Shown in pieces: positions 25,252 through 33,359 of a stretch of 64,000 nucleotides of DNA (position 1 is the stretch's first letter; each line of letters opens with the position of its first letter). The DNA lies in contig CACZDN010000001.1 of assembly GCA_902779945.1 (NCBI GenBank), positions 62,001 through 126,000 on the forward strand. Reading direction: 5' to 3'. Both the position numbers and the translations under genes were made by a program. The notes under the pieces are model-generated. The model was not told where the DNA came from. It ran no database searches and saw nothing but the letters and a program-made list of their open reading frames with translations. This stretch comes from Oscillospiraceae bacterium. Its GTDB lineage: Bacteria > Bacillota > Clostridia > Oscillospirales > Oscillospiraceae.

Positions 25252-26530
25252 TTGGCTTGAAGAGAACAAAGTCGATGAGGTTTTGTTCTGCCAGGAATTT
25301 TTATTGGAGCATCCCATGGTCTGTGTGCGCGGCACCTTTTTTACCATTGAACGGCGGATCACGGATGAGCGTGAGCTGAAAAAGCTGATCTACGAAAAGC
25401 TCAAGGTTTATGTCAAGAACGGTGTTGCCAAGAAGGTGGACGAACTTCTGGAAGTTCTCCGCACGGAGGCGTACTGCGATGATTTCCCCATACAGACAGA
25501 TCGTATTCACATGGCGAACGGGACGCTGTTTCTGGCCGGCAGGTTCACCAGAGAAAAATCCTTTTGCCGAAACCGTCTTCCTGTTGACTACGATCCAAAT
25601 GCGCCTCAGCCCAAACGCTGGCTGCGTTTTCTGAGTGAGCTTCTGGAGCCAGAAGACATTCCTACCTTACAGGAGTTCATGGGCTATTGCCTGATCCCAA
25701 CCACCAAAGCACAGAAAATGCTCATGATCATCGGCAAAGGCGGAGAGGGGAAAAGCCGTGTCGGCGTTGTCCTCCGCGCTCTGCTTGGGGACAGTGTTGC
25801 CAACGGAAATCTAAACAAGGTGGAGACAAACCGCTTTGCTCGCGCTGATCTGGAGCATGCCCTGCTCATGGTGGATGATGACATGAAAACGGAGGGACTG
25901 CCGCAGACCAACTATCTGAAATCCATGATTACGGCAGAACTGCCGATGGACTTAGAGAAGAAGGGGCAGCAGAGTTACCAGGGGGATCTCCATGTCCGGT
26001 TTCTCGGTTTCGGAAACGGATCGCTCAAGGCGCTTTATGACCGCAGCGACGGGTTCTTCCGCAGGCAGATCATTCTTACCACGAAGAAGAAGCCGAAAGG
26101 CCGGATCGATGATCCCTTCCTTTCTGAAAAGCTGGTTGCCGAGAAGGAGGGTATTTTCCTATGGTGCCTCGAAGGGCTGGAGCGGCTGATCATAAATGAT
26201 TTCAAGTTCACAGTCAGCAGCCGCGCTCTGGAAAACATGGAGCTTGCAGTAAACGACGGGAACAACGCGGTGTCCTTCATGGCCTCCGAGGGGTATATCC
26301 GGCTCAAAGCGGATATGGAGGTCAGCACGAAGGAGCTGTACGCCGTTTACAAGCTGTGGTGCGAGGACAATTCCCTGCACCCGCTGAGTGAACGGAGCTT
26401 CAGCGCCTTTCTCCATGAAAATGAGGATACCTACAATCTGGAGGCCACGAACAATGTTTATATTGGGAACGGGCGCAGGGTCCGCGGGTTTGTGGGAATC
26501 GAGCTGCTGCAAAACCGTCACCCGTATTAA
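25226..26530 (+). CDS. SF3 (D5/P4-type) replicative helicase
   Basis: The 434-residue protein has a D5-N-like N-terminal part and an SF3 helicase core. Walker A is GKGGEGKSR near residue 168, a LLMVDDDMK Walker B follows near 214, and an SF3 motif C-like asparagine occurs in FLGFGNGS near 260. A C-terminal winged-helix-like region (VSTKELYAVYKLWC) follows. It is shorter than full primase-helicases (700+), so the CHC2 protein encoded upstream may supply the priming part. The ATG follows GGAGG by 6 bases. This is probably the element's replication helicase. Confidence 0.85.
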   Translation: MNEMAEAPDWLEENKVDEVLFCQEFLLEHPMVCVRGTFFTIERRITDERELKKLIYEKLKVYVKNGVAKKVDELLEVLRTEAYCDDFPIQTDRIHMANGTLFLAGRFTREKSFCRNRLPVDYDPNAPQPKRWLRFLSELLEPEDIPTLQEFMGYCLIPTTKAQKMLMIIGKGGEGKSRVGVVLRALLGDSVANGNLNKVETNRFARADLEHALLMVDDDMKTEGLPQTNYLKSMITAELPMDLEKKGQQSYQGDLHVRFLGFGNGSLKALYDRSDGFFRRQIILTTKKKPKGRIDDPFLSEKLVAEKEGIFLWCLEGLERLIINDFKFTVSSRALENMELAVNDGNNAVSFMASEGYIRLKADMEVSTKELYAVYKLWCEDNSLHPLSERSFSAFLHENEDTYNLEATNNVYIGNGRRVRGFVGIELLQNRHPY

Positions 26531-26548
26531 AAATGAAATGAAAACAAG

Positions 26549-26603
26549 TGTACAAGCGTACATGAGTACGGGAAGAAGCCCTCGTACACTTGTACGCTTG
26601 TAC
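26549..26603. repeat. Inverted repeat upstream of excisionase
   Basis: GTACAAGCGTACA (26550-26562) is the exact inverse of TGTACGCTTGTAC (26591-26603), with a further TACACTTGTAC copy between them. There is no T run. Likely an operator, or binding sites for integrase/excisionase. Confidence 0.6.
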
Positions 26604-26653
26604 GGATATTTGAAAATCTAATTGAACTTTCGAGTTGAAAAGGAGGAATCGCT

Positions 26654-26887
26654 ATAAGCATTTTAGCAAATTACCCGGATATCATGTCTGTAAACGATTT
26701 AAGAAGCGCCCTCGGCATCGGCCGCACAAAGGCTTATGAGCTGATCAGATCCGGCGAGATCCGATCTATTAAGGTCGGAAAAGCCATTCGGATACCCAAG
26801 ACAGTCCTACTTGATTATGTCAAGGGATGCGGCTATAATGAGGACGAAGCAGATAAGCGCTCTTACCGCGAAGGAGGTAAACAATGA
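26654..26887 (+). CDS. Excisionase-type HTH protein, apparently ATA-initiated
   Basis: The HTH_17/MerR-like excisionase reads DIMSVNDLRSALGIGRTKAYELIRSGEIRS... with a KVGKAIRIPK wing. Homologues usually begin about ten residues before the first ATG (26684). Here those residues are in frame (SILANYPDI) and preceded by ATA at 26654, 7 bases after AGGAGG. The ATG at 26684 has no Shine-Dalgarno sequence. So ATA appears to be the start codon, giving 77 residues; a 67-residue form from 26684 is the alternative. It overlaps the integrase gene by 4 bp. Confidence 0.8.
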   Translation: MSILANYPDIMSVNDLRSALGIGRTKAYELIRSGEIRSIKVGKAIRIPKTVLLDYVKGCGYNEDEADKRSYREGGKQ

Positions 26888-28041
26888 AGGTAACGGGCAG
26901 CTTACAGGAAAAGAACGGAGTCTATCAGATGACCGTTCGTGTGCCGGATATCAACGGCAATTTGAAACAAAAATCGAAATCCACAAAAATCAAGGTCAAA
27001 GGCAAGAACCAGCGGGAGACACGCTCAAACAAACAGAAAGCGGAACGGATGCTGGTCGAATGGCTGGATACGCTGTCCAAAATGGATAGTTATGGCGCAG
27101 ACAAGGATCTGATCGCAGCGCTTGAGGACTGGATGGCCATGAAGAAAAAGCGGATTCGCGCTGATTCCTATGAATCCTATCGCTGCAACTACGAAGTTCA
27201 CATCAAGCCCTACTTTGAGAAGAAAAACCTGACGCTTGGGGATGTGACGCCGCGCGTGATCTATCAGTATGTCCGCACGAAGGAAGATGAAGGCCAGTCT
27301 AGAAAGAGCATCCGCAAGCATATGGTGATCCTCAACGGTGTTTTCAAAGAAGCTGTGATGATGGGTGAACTGACCTACAATCCCTGTGCGAACATTACGG
27401 TGAAGGACAATCAGGAGGAACACTTCGAGGGTACGGCCTACGAGATCGACACGGCAAAGAAACTGCTGGAAGCGGTCAAGGGCGATCCCATCGAACCGGC
27501 GGTCTATCTGAGTCTTTTTCTCGGGCTGCGCCGCTCGGAAGCGGTGGGCCTGCGGTGGAAAGACGTGGACATGGAAAACAGTATTGTCCACATCCGCAAC
27601 ACCGTCGTTCACTGTTCGAAGACTTTGGAGCAGGAAAAGACCAAAAGCAAGGCCAGTAAACGGGACCTGTTCATGCCGAGCACGCTGAAGGAGTATCTTC
27701 AGACGGTCTGGGATCGCCAGGAGGAAGAACGGAAGCTCGTCGGGCGGGAGTATTCTGACAGCGAGCATATCTGCCAGTGGGCAGACGGCACGGTGTTCGA
27801 CCCGAACTATGTGAGCCATCGCTTCATCAAGCTCCTGAAGAAGAACAATCTGCCGCGCATCCGCTTTCATGATCTCCGTCATACGGCGGGCAGCATGCTG
27901 GTCAACAGCGGCCATACCATCAAGCAGGTGCAGGAGTTTCTCGGTCATGAGAAGGCATCCACCACACTGGACATCTACACGCATGTGTCGATGGAAGGGA
28001 AGAAGGACACCGCCCAGGCCATGGATAAACTGCTGGCATGA
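26884..28041 (+). CDS. Tyrosine integrase
   Basis: The 385-residue integrase has an AP2-like arm-binding N-terminus, a SAM-like core-binding domain (about 75-165) and a catalytic domain with Arg in GLRRSEAVGLRW, HDLRHTAG, GHEKAS and the nucleophile Tyr in LDIYTH. It resembles Tn916-type integrases of Firmicutes elements. AAGGAGG lies 6 bases before the ATG, which overlaps the excisionase stop. The gene points at the 3' end of tRNA-Leu, which is probably its attachment site. Confidence 0.95.
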   Translation: MKVTGSLQEKNGVYQMTVRVPDINGNLKQKSKSTKIKVKGKNQRETRSNKQKAERMLVEWLDTLSKMDSYGADKDLIAALEDWMAMKKKRIRADSYESYRCNYEVHIKPYFEKKNLTLGDVTPRVIYQYVRTKEDEGQSRKSIRKHMVILNGVFKEAVMMGELTYNPCANITVKDNQEEHFEGTAYEIDTAKKLLEAVKGDPIEPAVYLSLFLGLRRSEAVGLRWKDVDMENSIVHIRNTVVHCSKTLEQEKTKSKASKRDLFMPSTLKEYLQTVWDRQEEERKLVGREYSDSEHICQWADGTVFDPNYVSHRFIKLLKKNNLPRIRFHDLRHTAGSMLVNSGHTIKQVQEFLGHEKASTTLDIYTHVSMEGKKDTAQAMDKLLA

Positions 28042-28186
28042 GATGAATTTTTTATCTTTTCCAGCTCTGAACCCGGCTGTTTGGGGAGGCCGCTTGCCAA
28101 AGCCTGGAAATGATCTTGTTGGATGTTTTGTTGGATGCTGGCAAAAGGGCCGTTCTAGCGCTCGAGGAATTGCCTCAAAAAGTTAG

Positions 28187-28222
28187 AAAAAGGCCCTAAA
28201 TCTTTCGATTTAGGGCCTTTTT
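28187..28222. terminator. Bidirectional terminator between integrase and tRNA-Leu
   Basis: AAAAAGGCCCTAAATC (28187-28202) and GATTTAGGGCCTTTTT (28207-28222) form a perfect 16-bp stem with a 4-base loop and T runs on both strands. It ends the tRNA transcript and possibly the integrase transcript. Confidence 0.9.
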
Positions 28223-28225
28223 ATA

Positions 28226-28313
28226 TGGTGCGCGAGGCGGGACTTGAACCCGCACGTCCGGAGTGGACACTAGAACCTGAATCTAGCGAGTCTGCCAATT
28301 CCACCACTCGCGC
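28226..28313 (-). tRNA. tRNA-Leu(CAG), CCA end encoded
   Basis: The 88-base gene has acceptor arms GCGCGAG/CTCGCGC, discriminator A, an encoded CCA (28226-28228 on the plus strand), a long variable arm, and the anticodon stem CTAGA/TCTAG around TTCAGGT, giving anticodon CAG. It marks the chromosome side of the island and is the likely integration site. The intact 3' end implies that the element restores it on insertion. Confidence 0.95.
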
Positions 28314-28565
28314 GTCTTGTGAGAGCTTGCTTATAATAGCACTCACGCGCGAACTTGTCAAGCGCTTTTTCCGGGCTTCTCGATTTTTTCTGCGTTTCCC
28401 GTTCTTCTGCCGCTTCTGACATAAAATGGAAGGCAGCACTTCTTTTCCCGGACAATATACAATACTGCTCCCGCACACAGGGACTCCGTTGCGGGAGTCC
28501 CGGCGGCGCATACGGCTGCGCGGCGATCAGCCGGGGGAGACCTCTTCTCCATATTTGGCATAAAA

Positions 28566-28600
28566 CGTGCGGCGAATTCAAAACCCGTATTCGCCGCACG
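28566..28600 (-). terminator. Terminator of the trkA-trkH transcript
   Basis: CGTGCGGCGAAT and ATTCGCCGCACG (28566-28577, 28589-28600) form a 12-bp stem followed on the minus strand by TTTT. The rest of 28314-28667 (354 bp) shows no gene that I can support. Confidence 0.75.
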
Positions 28601-28667
28601 CTTGTCGCAGAATTATTCAGTCCTCCACCGGGCCTGCCGGCTCCGCTCTCCTGTTTTGCCGCTTTTC

Positions 28668-30107
28668 TCAGCGTCTCCGCCACACACGGGGGGCGAAGAG
28701 GAAGAGGACCGGGAAGATCTCAAGTCTGCCGAGGAGCATTTCGAGGCTCAGCACCAGCTTGCTCGGGACCGAGAAGAAGGCGTAGCTGCCCATCGGACCG
28801 ACCAGGTTGAGGCCGGGGCCGATGTTGGAGATGCAGGCGATGGAGGCGGTGAGGTTGGTCGTCAGGTCCCGCCCGTCCAGGGTGAGCAGCAGCACGCTCA
28901 GCCCGATGACCGCCATGTAGGTCTCAAAGAAGATCAGCACACTGCGCACGGTCTGGTCGTCGACGGCCTTGCCCTCAAACCAGATGCGCTTGACGCGGGT
29001 GGGGAGGATGAACTGCTTGAGCTCGCACAGGTAGGACTTGAACAGGATGATGATGCGCGTGACCTTGAGACCGCCCGCGGTCGAGCCCGCACAGCCGCCC
29101 ACGAACATGAGCAGCACCAGGATCCAGCGCGAGAGCTCCGGCCACCTGTCAAAGTCGCAGGTGGAGAAGCCCGTCGTACTGATGATGGTGGTGACCTGAA
29201 AATAGGCGTAGCGCAGGCCCTCAAGAAAGCCGCCGACGCTGCCCATGATATTCAGCGCGATCACCAGAACCGAGAGGGCGATGATCGAAAGATAGACGCG
29301 CAGCTCCTCGCTTTTCAACACGGCGAGGCCCTGGCCCAGCAGGATCAGATAGAAAAGGTTGAAGTTGCAGCCGAAAAGCAGCATGAAGGTCGCGATGACC
29401 GTTTCGATGTACACGCTGTCGAACGCGCCGATACTGAGCCCCCTTGTCGAGAAGCCGCCGGTGCCCGCCGTGGCGAAGGCGTGAAGGATGGCCTCATAGA
29501 AGCTCATCCCGCCGACAAGCAGGAAAAGCGCCTCAGAAAGCGTCAGGCCCAGGTAGATGAGATACAGGATGCGGGCGGTCTTCCGCGCCCGGGGAACAAG
29601 CTTTGAGACCGTCGGCCCCGGCACCTCGGCCCGCATGACATGGATGTAGTGCTCGCCCGAGATCGGCAGGATCGCCGCGATGAAGACGAGAACGCCCATG
29701 CCGCCGACCCAGTGCGTGAACAGCCGCCAGAACATGCAGCCGCGGCTCATGGCCTCCACGTCGGTGAGGATGCTGGCGCCCGTGGTGGTGAAGCCGGACA
29801 CGGTCTCAAACAGAGCGTCTATGTAGTGGGGGATGTCCCCGGCGAGCACGAAGGGCAGCGCGCCGAAGGCCGACATCAGAAGCCACGACAGGCCCACGAC
29901 CACGAAGCCCTCGCGCGCAAAGAGATCCATGCTGCGCGGCTTGACGTGATTCATGCCGCCCCCGATGAGCAGCAGCGGCAAAATCGTCCACAGAAAGGGC
30001 AGGGCTGATTCCCCATAGACAAGTGCCGCTGCGGTGGGAAGCAGCATCAGCAGCGCTTCCGCCAGCAGGACCTTGCCGAGGATATTGAGTACGACACGGT
30101 AATTCAT
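28668..30107 (-). CDS. trkH: TrkH-type potassium uptake channel subunit
   Basis: The 479-residue polytopic membrane protein has the four pore-loop pattern of TrkH/KtrB (TTTGAS, ATAGTGGFS, STTGFST, GCAGSTAGG loops, each carrying the selectivity glycine). It moves K+ (with Na+ or H+) into the cell. It lies 11 bp downstream of the TrkA gene, with which it forms the usual gated complex. Good family length. The high GC content matches the chromosomal core. Confidence 0.95.
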   Translation of the reverse strand: MNYRVVLNILGKVLLAEALLMLLPTAAALVYGESALPFLWTILPLLLIGGGMNHVKPRSMDLFAREGFVVVGLSWLLMSAFGALPFVLAGDIPHYIDALFETVSGFTTTGASILTDVEAMSRGCMFWRLFTHWVGGMGVLVFIAAILPISGEHYIHVMRAEVPGPTVSKLVPRARKTARILYLIYLGLTLSEALFLLVGGMSFYEAILHAFATAGTGGFSTRGLSIGAFDSVYIETVIATFMLLFGCNFNLFYLILLGQGLAVLKSEELRVYLSIIALSVLVIALNIMGSVGGFLEGLRYAYFQVTTIISTTGFSTCDFDRWPELSRWILVLLMFVGGCAGSTAGGLKVTRIIILFKSYLCELKQFILPTRVKRIWFEGKAVDDQTVRSVLIFFETYMAVIGLSVLLLTLDGRDLTTNLTASIACISNIGPGLNLVGPMGSYAFFSVPSKLVLSLEMLLGRLEIFPVLFLFAPRVWRRR

Positions 30108-30118
30108 ACGCGGCTCCC

Positions 30119-31477
30119 TTACGCGAGAATGTCGTCAAGCTTGAGGATGCTGCGCCCCTCACTGACAACGATGGCCTTGTCGCCCGGCGCGAGACTGGTC
30201 TGGCCGTCCGGCAGGAAGCTCTTGCCGCCGCGCACGACCGCGCAGATCAGCACGCCCGGCTTGAGGCGCAGCTCCATCAGCGTCTTGCCGACGCATTCGG
30301 CCCTGGCCCCGACGACGAACTCCGTCGCCGTGATGTTCTGGCTGCCGAGATAGTACAGCGCCTCAATGGTGGAGCTGTCATCAGCGTGGGCAAGCCCGCG
30401 GACATAGCCCTCGATCCGCTGCGCCACGAGGTTTTTGGGCGAGAGCGTGGTGTCGGGGAACACGTCGTGCAGCAGGTCGATGAACTTGTCGTTGTTGATC
30501 TTGGCGACGACCTTTTCCACACCGGACTTGTGGGCATACAGGCTGAGGATGATGTTCTCCTCGTCGAGATTGGTCAGCGCCACGAAGCCGTCGGCGTCCT
30601 TGAGGCCGCACTGGGACAGGACGGTGGTGTCCGTCCCGTCGCCGAAGACGACGTCCGCGGTCTTCAGAAGCTCGGCCAGCTTCTCACAGCGCTCCTTGCT
30701 GTTTTCGATGATCGTGACGTTCACGCCCGTGCTCTTCAGAAGCTGCGTGAGATAGACGGCGATGCGGCTGCCGCCGAGGATGATGATGTTCTTGACCGGC
30801 TTCTGATAGGCCCCGGCCGAGATGAAGAACTTGCGCAGCGTCTGCGGGTGGGCGGTCACGGAGATGCTGTCCCCGGCGCTGATGACGAAGCTGCCGTCGG
30901 GGATGAAGACCTTGCCCTCGTGGGAGGCGGCGCAGATCAGCACCTTCTGACTGAAAAGCTGCGGCAGGCGGCTGAGCTGCACGCCGTTCAGGCGGCTCCC
31001 CTCCGGGACGCGGAAGGTCACGATCTCCAGCTCGCAGTCCGGGAAGGAATCGACCTGCGTGGCCGTCGGGAGCTGGAGCACGCGGGAGATCTCCTCCGCC
31101 GTCACGTAGTCGGGGTTGATCGTCAGACTCAGATCCATGATCTCGCGCAGCGAGTCGCTGCTGTCGAGATACTCCTGATTGCGCAGGCGGGCGATGGTGT
31201 GCTTGGCGCCCATTTTCCGCGCGAACTGGCAGGAGACCAGGTTGGCCTCGTCGTTCCCGGTAGCCGCGATGTACACGTCCGCCGTTTCGACCTCCGCCTC
31301 GCGCAGTGTGGCGGGGGAGGCGCAGCTGCCGCAGAAGCCCATCACGTCCATGGCGCTGGACGCGGCCTCCAGCGGTTCGCGCAGCACGTCCACCAGCGTG
31401 ATGTCATGTCCCTCACGGCACAGCCTCTGGGCGATGGTAAAGCCGACCTTGCCGGCCCCGGCGATGATGATTTTCAA
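30119..31477 (-). CDS. trkA: TrkA NAD-binding regulator of potassium uptake
   Basis: The 452-residue cytosolic protein is a duplicated RCK/KTN unit: Rossmann motif IIIAGAGKVGFTIA at the N-terminus and a second, IIILGGSRIAVYL, near residue 230. Each is followed by a TrkA-C domain (about 140-220 and 370-450). It binds nucleotide and gates TrkH. The second nucleotide loop, GGSRIA, departs from GxGxxG and may bind less tightly. The ATG at 31477 is first in a two-gene operon. Confidence 0.95.
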   Translation of the reverse strand: MKIIIAGAGKVGFTIAQRLCREGHDITLVDVLREPLEAASSAMDVMGFCGSCASPATLREAEVETADVYIAATGNDEANLVSCQFARKMGAKHTIARLRNQEYLDSSDSLREIMDLSLTINPDYVTAEEISRVLQLPTATQVDSFPDCELEIVTFRVPEGSRLNGVQLSRLPQLFSQKVLICAASHEGKVFIPDGSFVISAGDSISVTAHPQTLRKFFISAGAYQKPVKNIIILGGSRIAVYLTQLLKSTGVNVTIIENSKERCEKLAELLKTADVVFGDGTDTTVLSQCGLKDADGFVALTNLDEENIILSLYAHKSGVEKVVAKINNDKFIDLLHDVFPDTTLSPKNLVAQRIEGYVRGLAHADDSSTIEALYYLGSQNITATEFVVGARAECVGKTLMELRLKPGVLICAVVRGGKSFLPDGQTSLAPGDKAIVVSEGRSILKLDDILA

Positions 31478-31580
31478 AGCAGACTCCCCGCTTTCTGTTC
31501 CAGGTTAACTGATACTATAACACAAAAGAAAGATTCCTGCAACGCCCCGCGCAGCATTCCGCACGAATGTACTGCCGCAC

Positions 31581-32915
31581 TCATCCCCTGTTTTGCAGAT
31601 ATGCGCGCAGGCGCGGGAAGAAGCGGAGGATCTTGAGGGGCTCGTAGAGATTGCTCAGGCGGTGCAGGACATGCATCGTGTCGTGCTCCGAGCGGTAGGG
31701 CGTGCGCAGGAAGACCTCGCGCGGGCGGAGCTCCGGCTCCTTCTCGCGGAGGATGCGCATGAGCCGCTCCTCGGCCATCGCCATATTGGCGGTGTCGGCA
31801 TAGAAATAGAGCGCACTGACACCGTCCACGGACTGTCTGCGCCGCACCATGCGGAGCCTGCGGCCCTCGATGCAGCCGCGCAGCTCCTGCTCGAGCACGG
31901 CGATCCGCTTGTCCTCGTCGATGACCTTGAGATAGACGATCTCCTCGGGCTTGTAGATCTCCCCCTCGAGATAGCTGCGGTAGGGGGAGCGGTGCATCCG
32001 GTCGTAGATCGCCTGCTCCTGCGCGTTCAGCTTGCCCTGGTGGAAGATGCAGACCTTGTTGTGGTGGATGGTATAGATGAAATAGCCGAGGCCCATGGCG
32101 TCCAGACGCCGGCGCAGGCCGGCGGATTCCCCGGGGTCGACGGCCTCCGTCTGCAGGTAGAGATTCTCATTGGCGTCGTAAATGGCCGCGCCGTCCATGA
32201 CGATGAAGGGCACGCTCAGGCGGGTGCTGCCGACCGTCAGCGTGAAGAAGGCGGGGGCATGCTCAGACATGAGGCAGACCTTCGCCCCGTCCTCGTACAG
32301 ATAATTCAGGCGAAAGTGCGCCGCGGAGGGCAGGTGGGCCAGCGTGTCCGGCACGAGGTCCGCGATCTTCACGAAGAAGACAAAGCCCCGCTCCTTGTCG
32401 CGCGGCAGGCGGAAGACGTTGACCGCGATCGACGCGGCGGTGCCCAGCAGCACGCCCGTGAAGCGCGTGGCCGCCTGCTGCAGCGGGGCCTCGATCTCCG
32501 GAAAGGCGATGACCACGCAGATGAACACGATGGCCGCCTGACCCGAGGTTTCGGGCCGGCGCACGAGTACGCAGGTGTAGAGCGCCAGCATCACGCCGAT
32601 CGCCATGCGCAGGTAGACGAACAGGAGATGGTCGCCCATGGTGGGGAAGACCAGCATCAGAAGCAGAAAGCCCAGGCCCCAGGCCGCGCCGATGAAGGTG
32701 CCGACAAAGCGGCTGACGGCGTAGTCCCGCGTGTCGCGCACGTAGGGCTGCATACAGATGATGGCGGTGATGGCGGCCTCGGCGGGCATCTCGGCCCCGC
32801 GGTAGCCGCACAGATAGTAGACCAGCAGCGTGATGAAGACGGCAATGCTCGTCTTCACGATGCGCTGGCCGATATGCGGCAGACAGAACTGCCGTTTTGT
32901 GTTTTGATTCCTCAT
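31581..32915 (-). CDS. FUSC/aromatic-acid-exporter-like membrane protein with HAD-like C-terminal domain
   Basis: The N-terminal half (about 1-170) has six predicted membrane segments with the FUSC/ArAE pattern (KTSIAVFITLLVYYL, PAEAAITAIICMQP). The C-terminal half resembles a Cof-type HAD hydrolase: CLMSEHAPAFF, then VPFIVMDGAAIYD followed by cap-like sequence. The nucleophile DxD loop and the GDNxxD loop are not visible, so the domain may be a binding or structural remnant. The ATG at 32915 is preferred, with GAAGGA 6 bases before it; the ATG at 32921 abuts that site. Substrate unknown. Confidence 0.75.
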   Translation of the reverse strand: MRNQNTKRQFCLPHIGQRIVKTSIAVFITLLVYYLCGYRGAEMPAEAAITAIICMQPYVRDTRDYAVSRFVGTFIGAAWGLGFLLLMLVFPTMGDHLLFVYLRMAIGVMLALYTCVLVRRPETSGQAAIVFICVVIAFPEIEAPLQQAATRFTGVLLGTAASIAVNVFRLPRDKERGFVFFVKIADLVPDTLAHLPSAAHFRLNYLYEDGAKVCLMSEHAPAFFTLTVGSTRLSVPFIVMDGAAIYDANENLYLQTEAVDPGESAGLRRRLDAMGLGYFIYTIHHNKVCIFHQGKLNAQEQAIYDRMHRSPYRSYLEGEIYKPEEIVYLKVIDEDKRIAVLEQELRGCIEGRRLRMVRRRQSVDGVSALYFYADTANMAMAEERLMRILREKEPELRPREVFLRTPYRSEHDTMHVLHRLSNLYEPLKILRFFPRLRAYLQNRG

Positions 32916-32929
32916 ATGCATTCCTTCTT

Positions 32930-33257
32930 ATTGCTCCCCAATAAATTCTTAAGGCAATACCGCATAATTCGGCAAGAGCAGATCCTGAGAAAATATGGGT
33001 TCTGATAAAGGCACTTTTTCGCAGATGTACTTTGTGTACCTCAAGGAAAAGTGACGAAATCAGAGCGCAAGTTTTCCAGGAGATGCCGAAGGCGGATTGT
33101 GCGGTGTTGCCTTAAATTTGCTGGGGAGCAATATTGCCATGTTTCGCGGTTGCCCCGTCAAGGGGCGAGCGAAACGGCAATCAAATCATGATTGATGTGC
33201 CAGGCATCAGGCCGCATTTTGATTCAAGATTTCATTGGCACATCAATATTTTCAAAA
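32930..33257 (+). repeat. Repeat family R2, copy 1 (interrupted by R1)
   Basis: Begins ATTGCTCCCC and resumes at about 33113 as TAAATTTGCTGGGGAGCAAT. It then contains TTGCC..GTTTCGC/GCGAAAC.GGCAA and ATTGATGTGCCA/TGGCACATCAAT stems. About 145 bp are near-identical to 44889-45048. An R1 element sits in the first hairpin loop. Confidence 0.85.
32952..33112 (+). repeat. Repeat family R1, copy A (MITE-like, 161 bp)
   Basis: The ends are near-inverse: AGGCAATACCGCATAATTC and, reversed, AGGCAACACCGCACAATCC. Related copies lie at 50785 and 61558. Flanking TA on both sides could be a target duplication. No protein is encoded. The remaining sequence of 32916-33359 (the R2 repeat and about 100 bp of unremarkable DNA) holds no gene. 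Confidence 0.8.
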
Positions 33258-33359
33258 CAAACGAAGGGATACACCTCATTGCGGCGTTTGTCAAGCGCCG
33301 GGTGGCATTTTTGGTGATTTTTCACACAGGGATGCGTTGACGCGCGGGCTGAAAAAACG

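Larger units (their letters stand above)
1..28225. mobile_element. Accessory island / integrative mobilizable element, right end at tRNA-Leu
   Basis: Everything left of the tRNA-Leu gene is accessory in kind: defence genes, a RiPP operon, and a mobilization and integration module (primase-like protein, ParM/ParR, oriT-like hairpins, MobV relaxase, SF3 helicase, excisionase, integrase). Base composition is clearly lower in GC than the chromosome to the right, and lowest in the RiPP operon. The integrase ends about 185 bp from the 3' end of the tRNA, the classic position for tRNA-targeted tyrosine integrases. No type IV secretion genes are seen, so it looks mobilizable rather than self-conjugative. 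The left end is outside the window. Blocks 1-17 kb and 17-28 kb may be one element or two nested ones. Confidence 0.7.

Noticed and set aside
1-28225. Left attachment-site copy of the tRNA-Leu 3' end
   Set aside because: No second copy of the GGGACTTGAACCCGC-type sequence was seen left of the tRNA within the window.
28602-32995. Long plus-strand frames opposite trkH, trkA and the FUSC-type gene
   Set aside because: Same cause: codon-position bias of real minus-strand genes. No ribosome-binding sites or domains.
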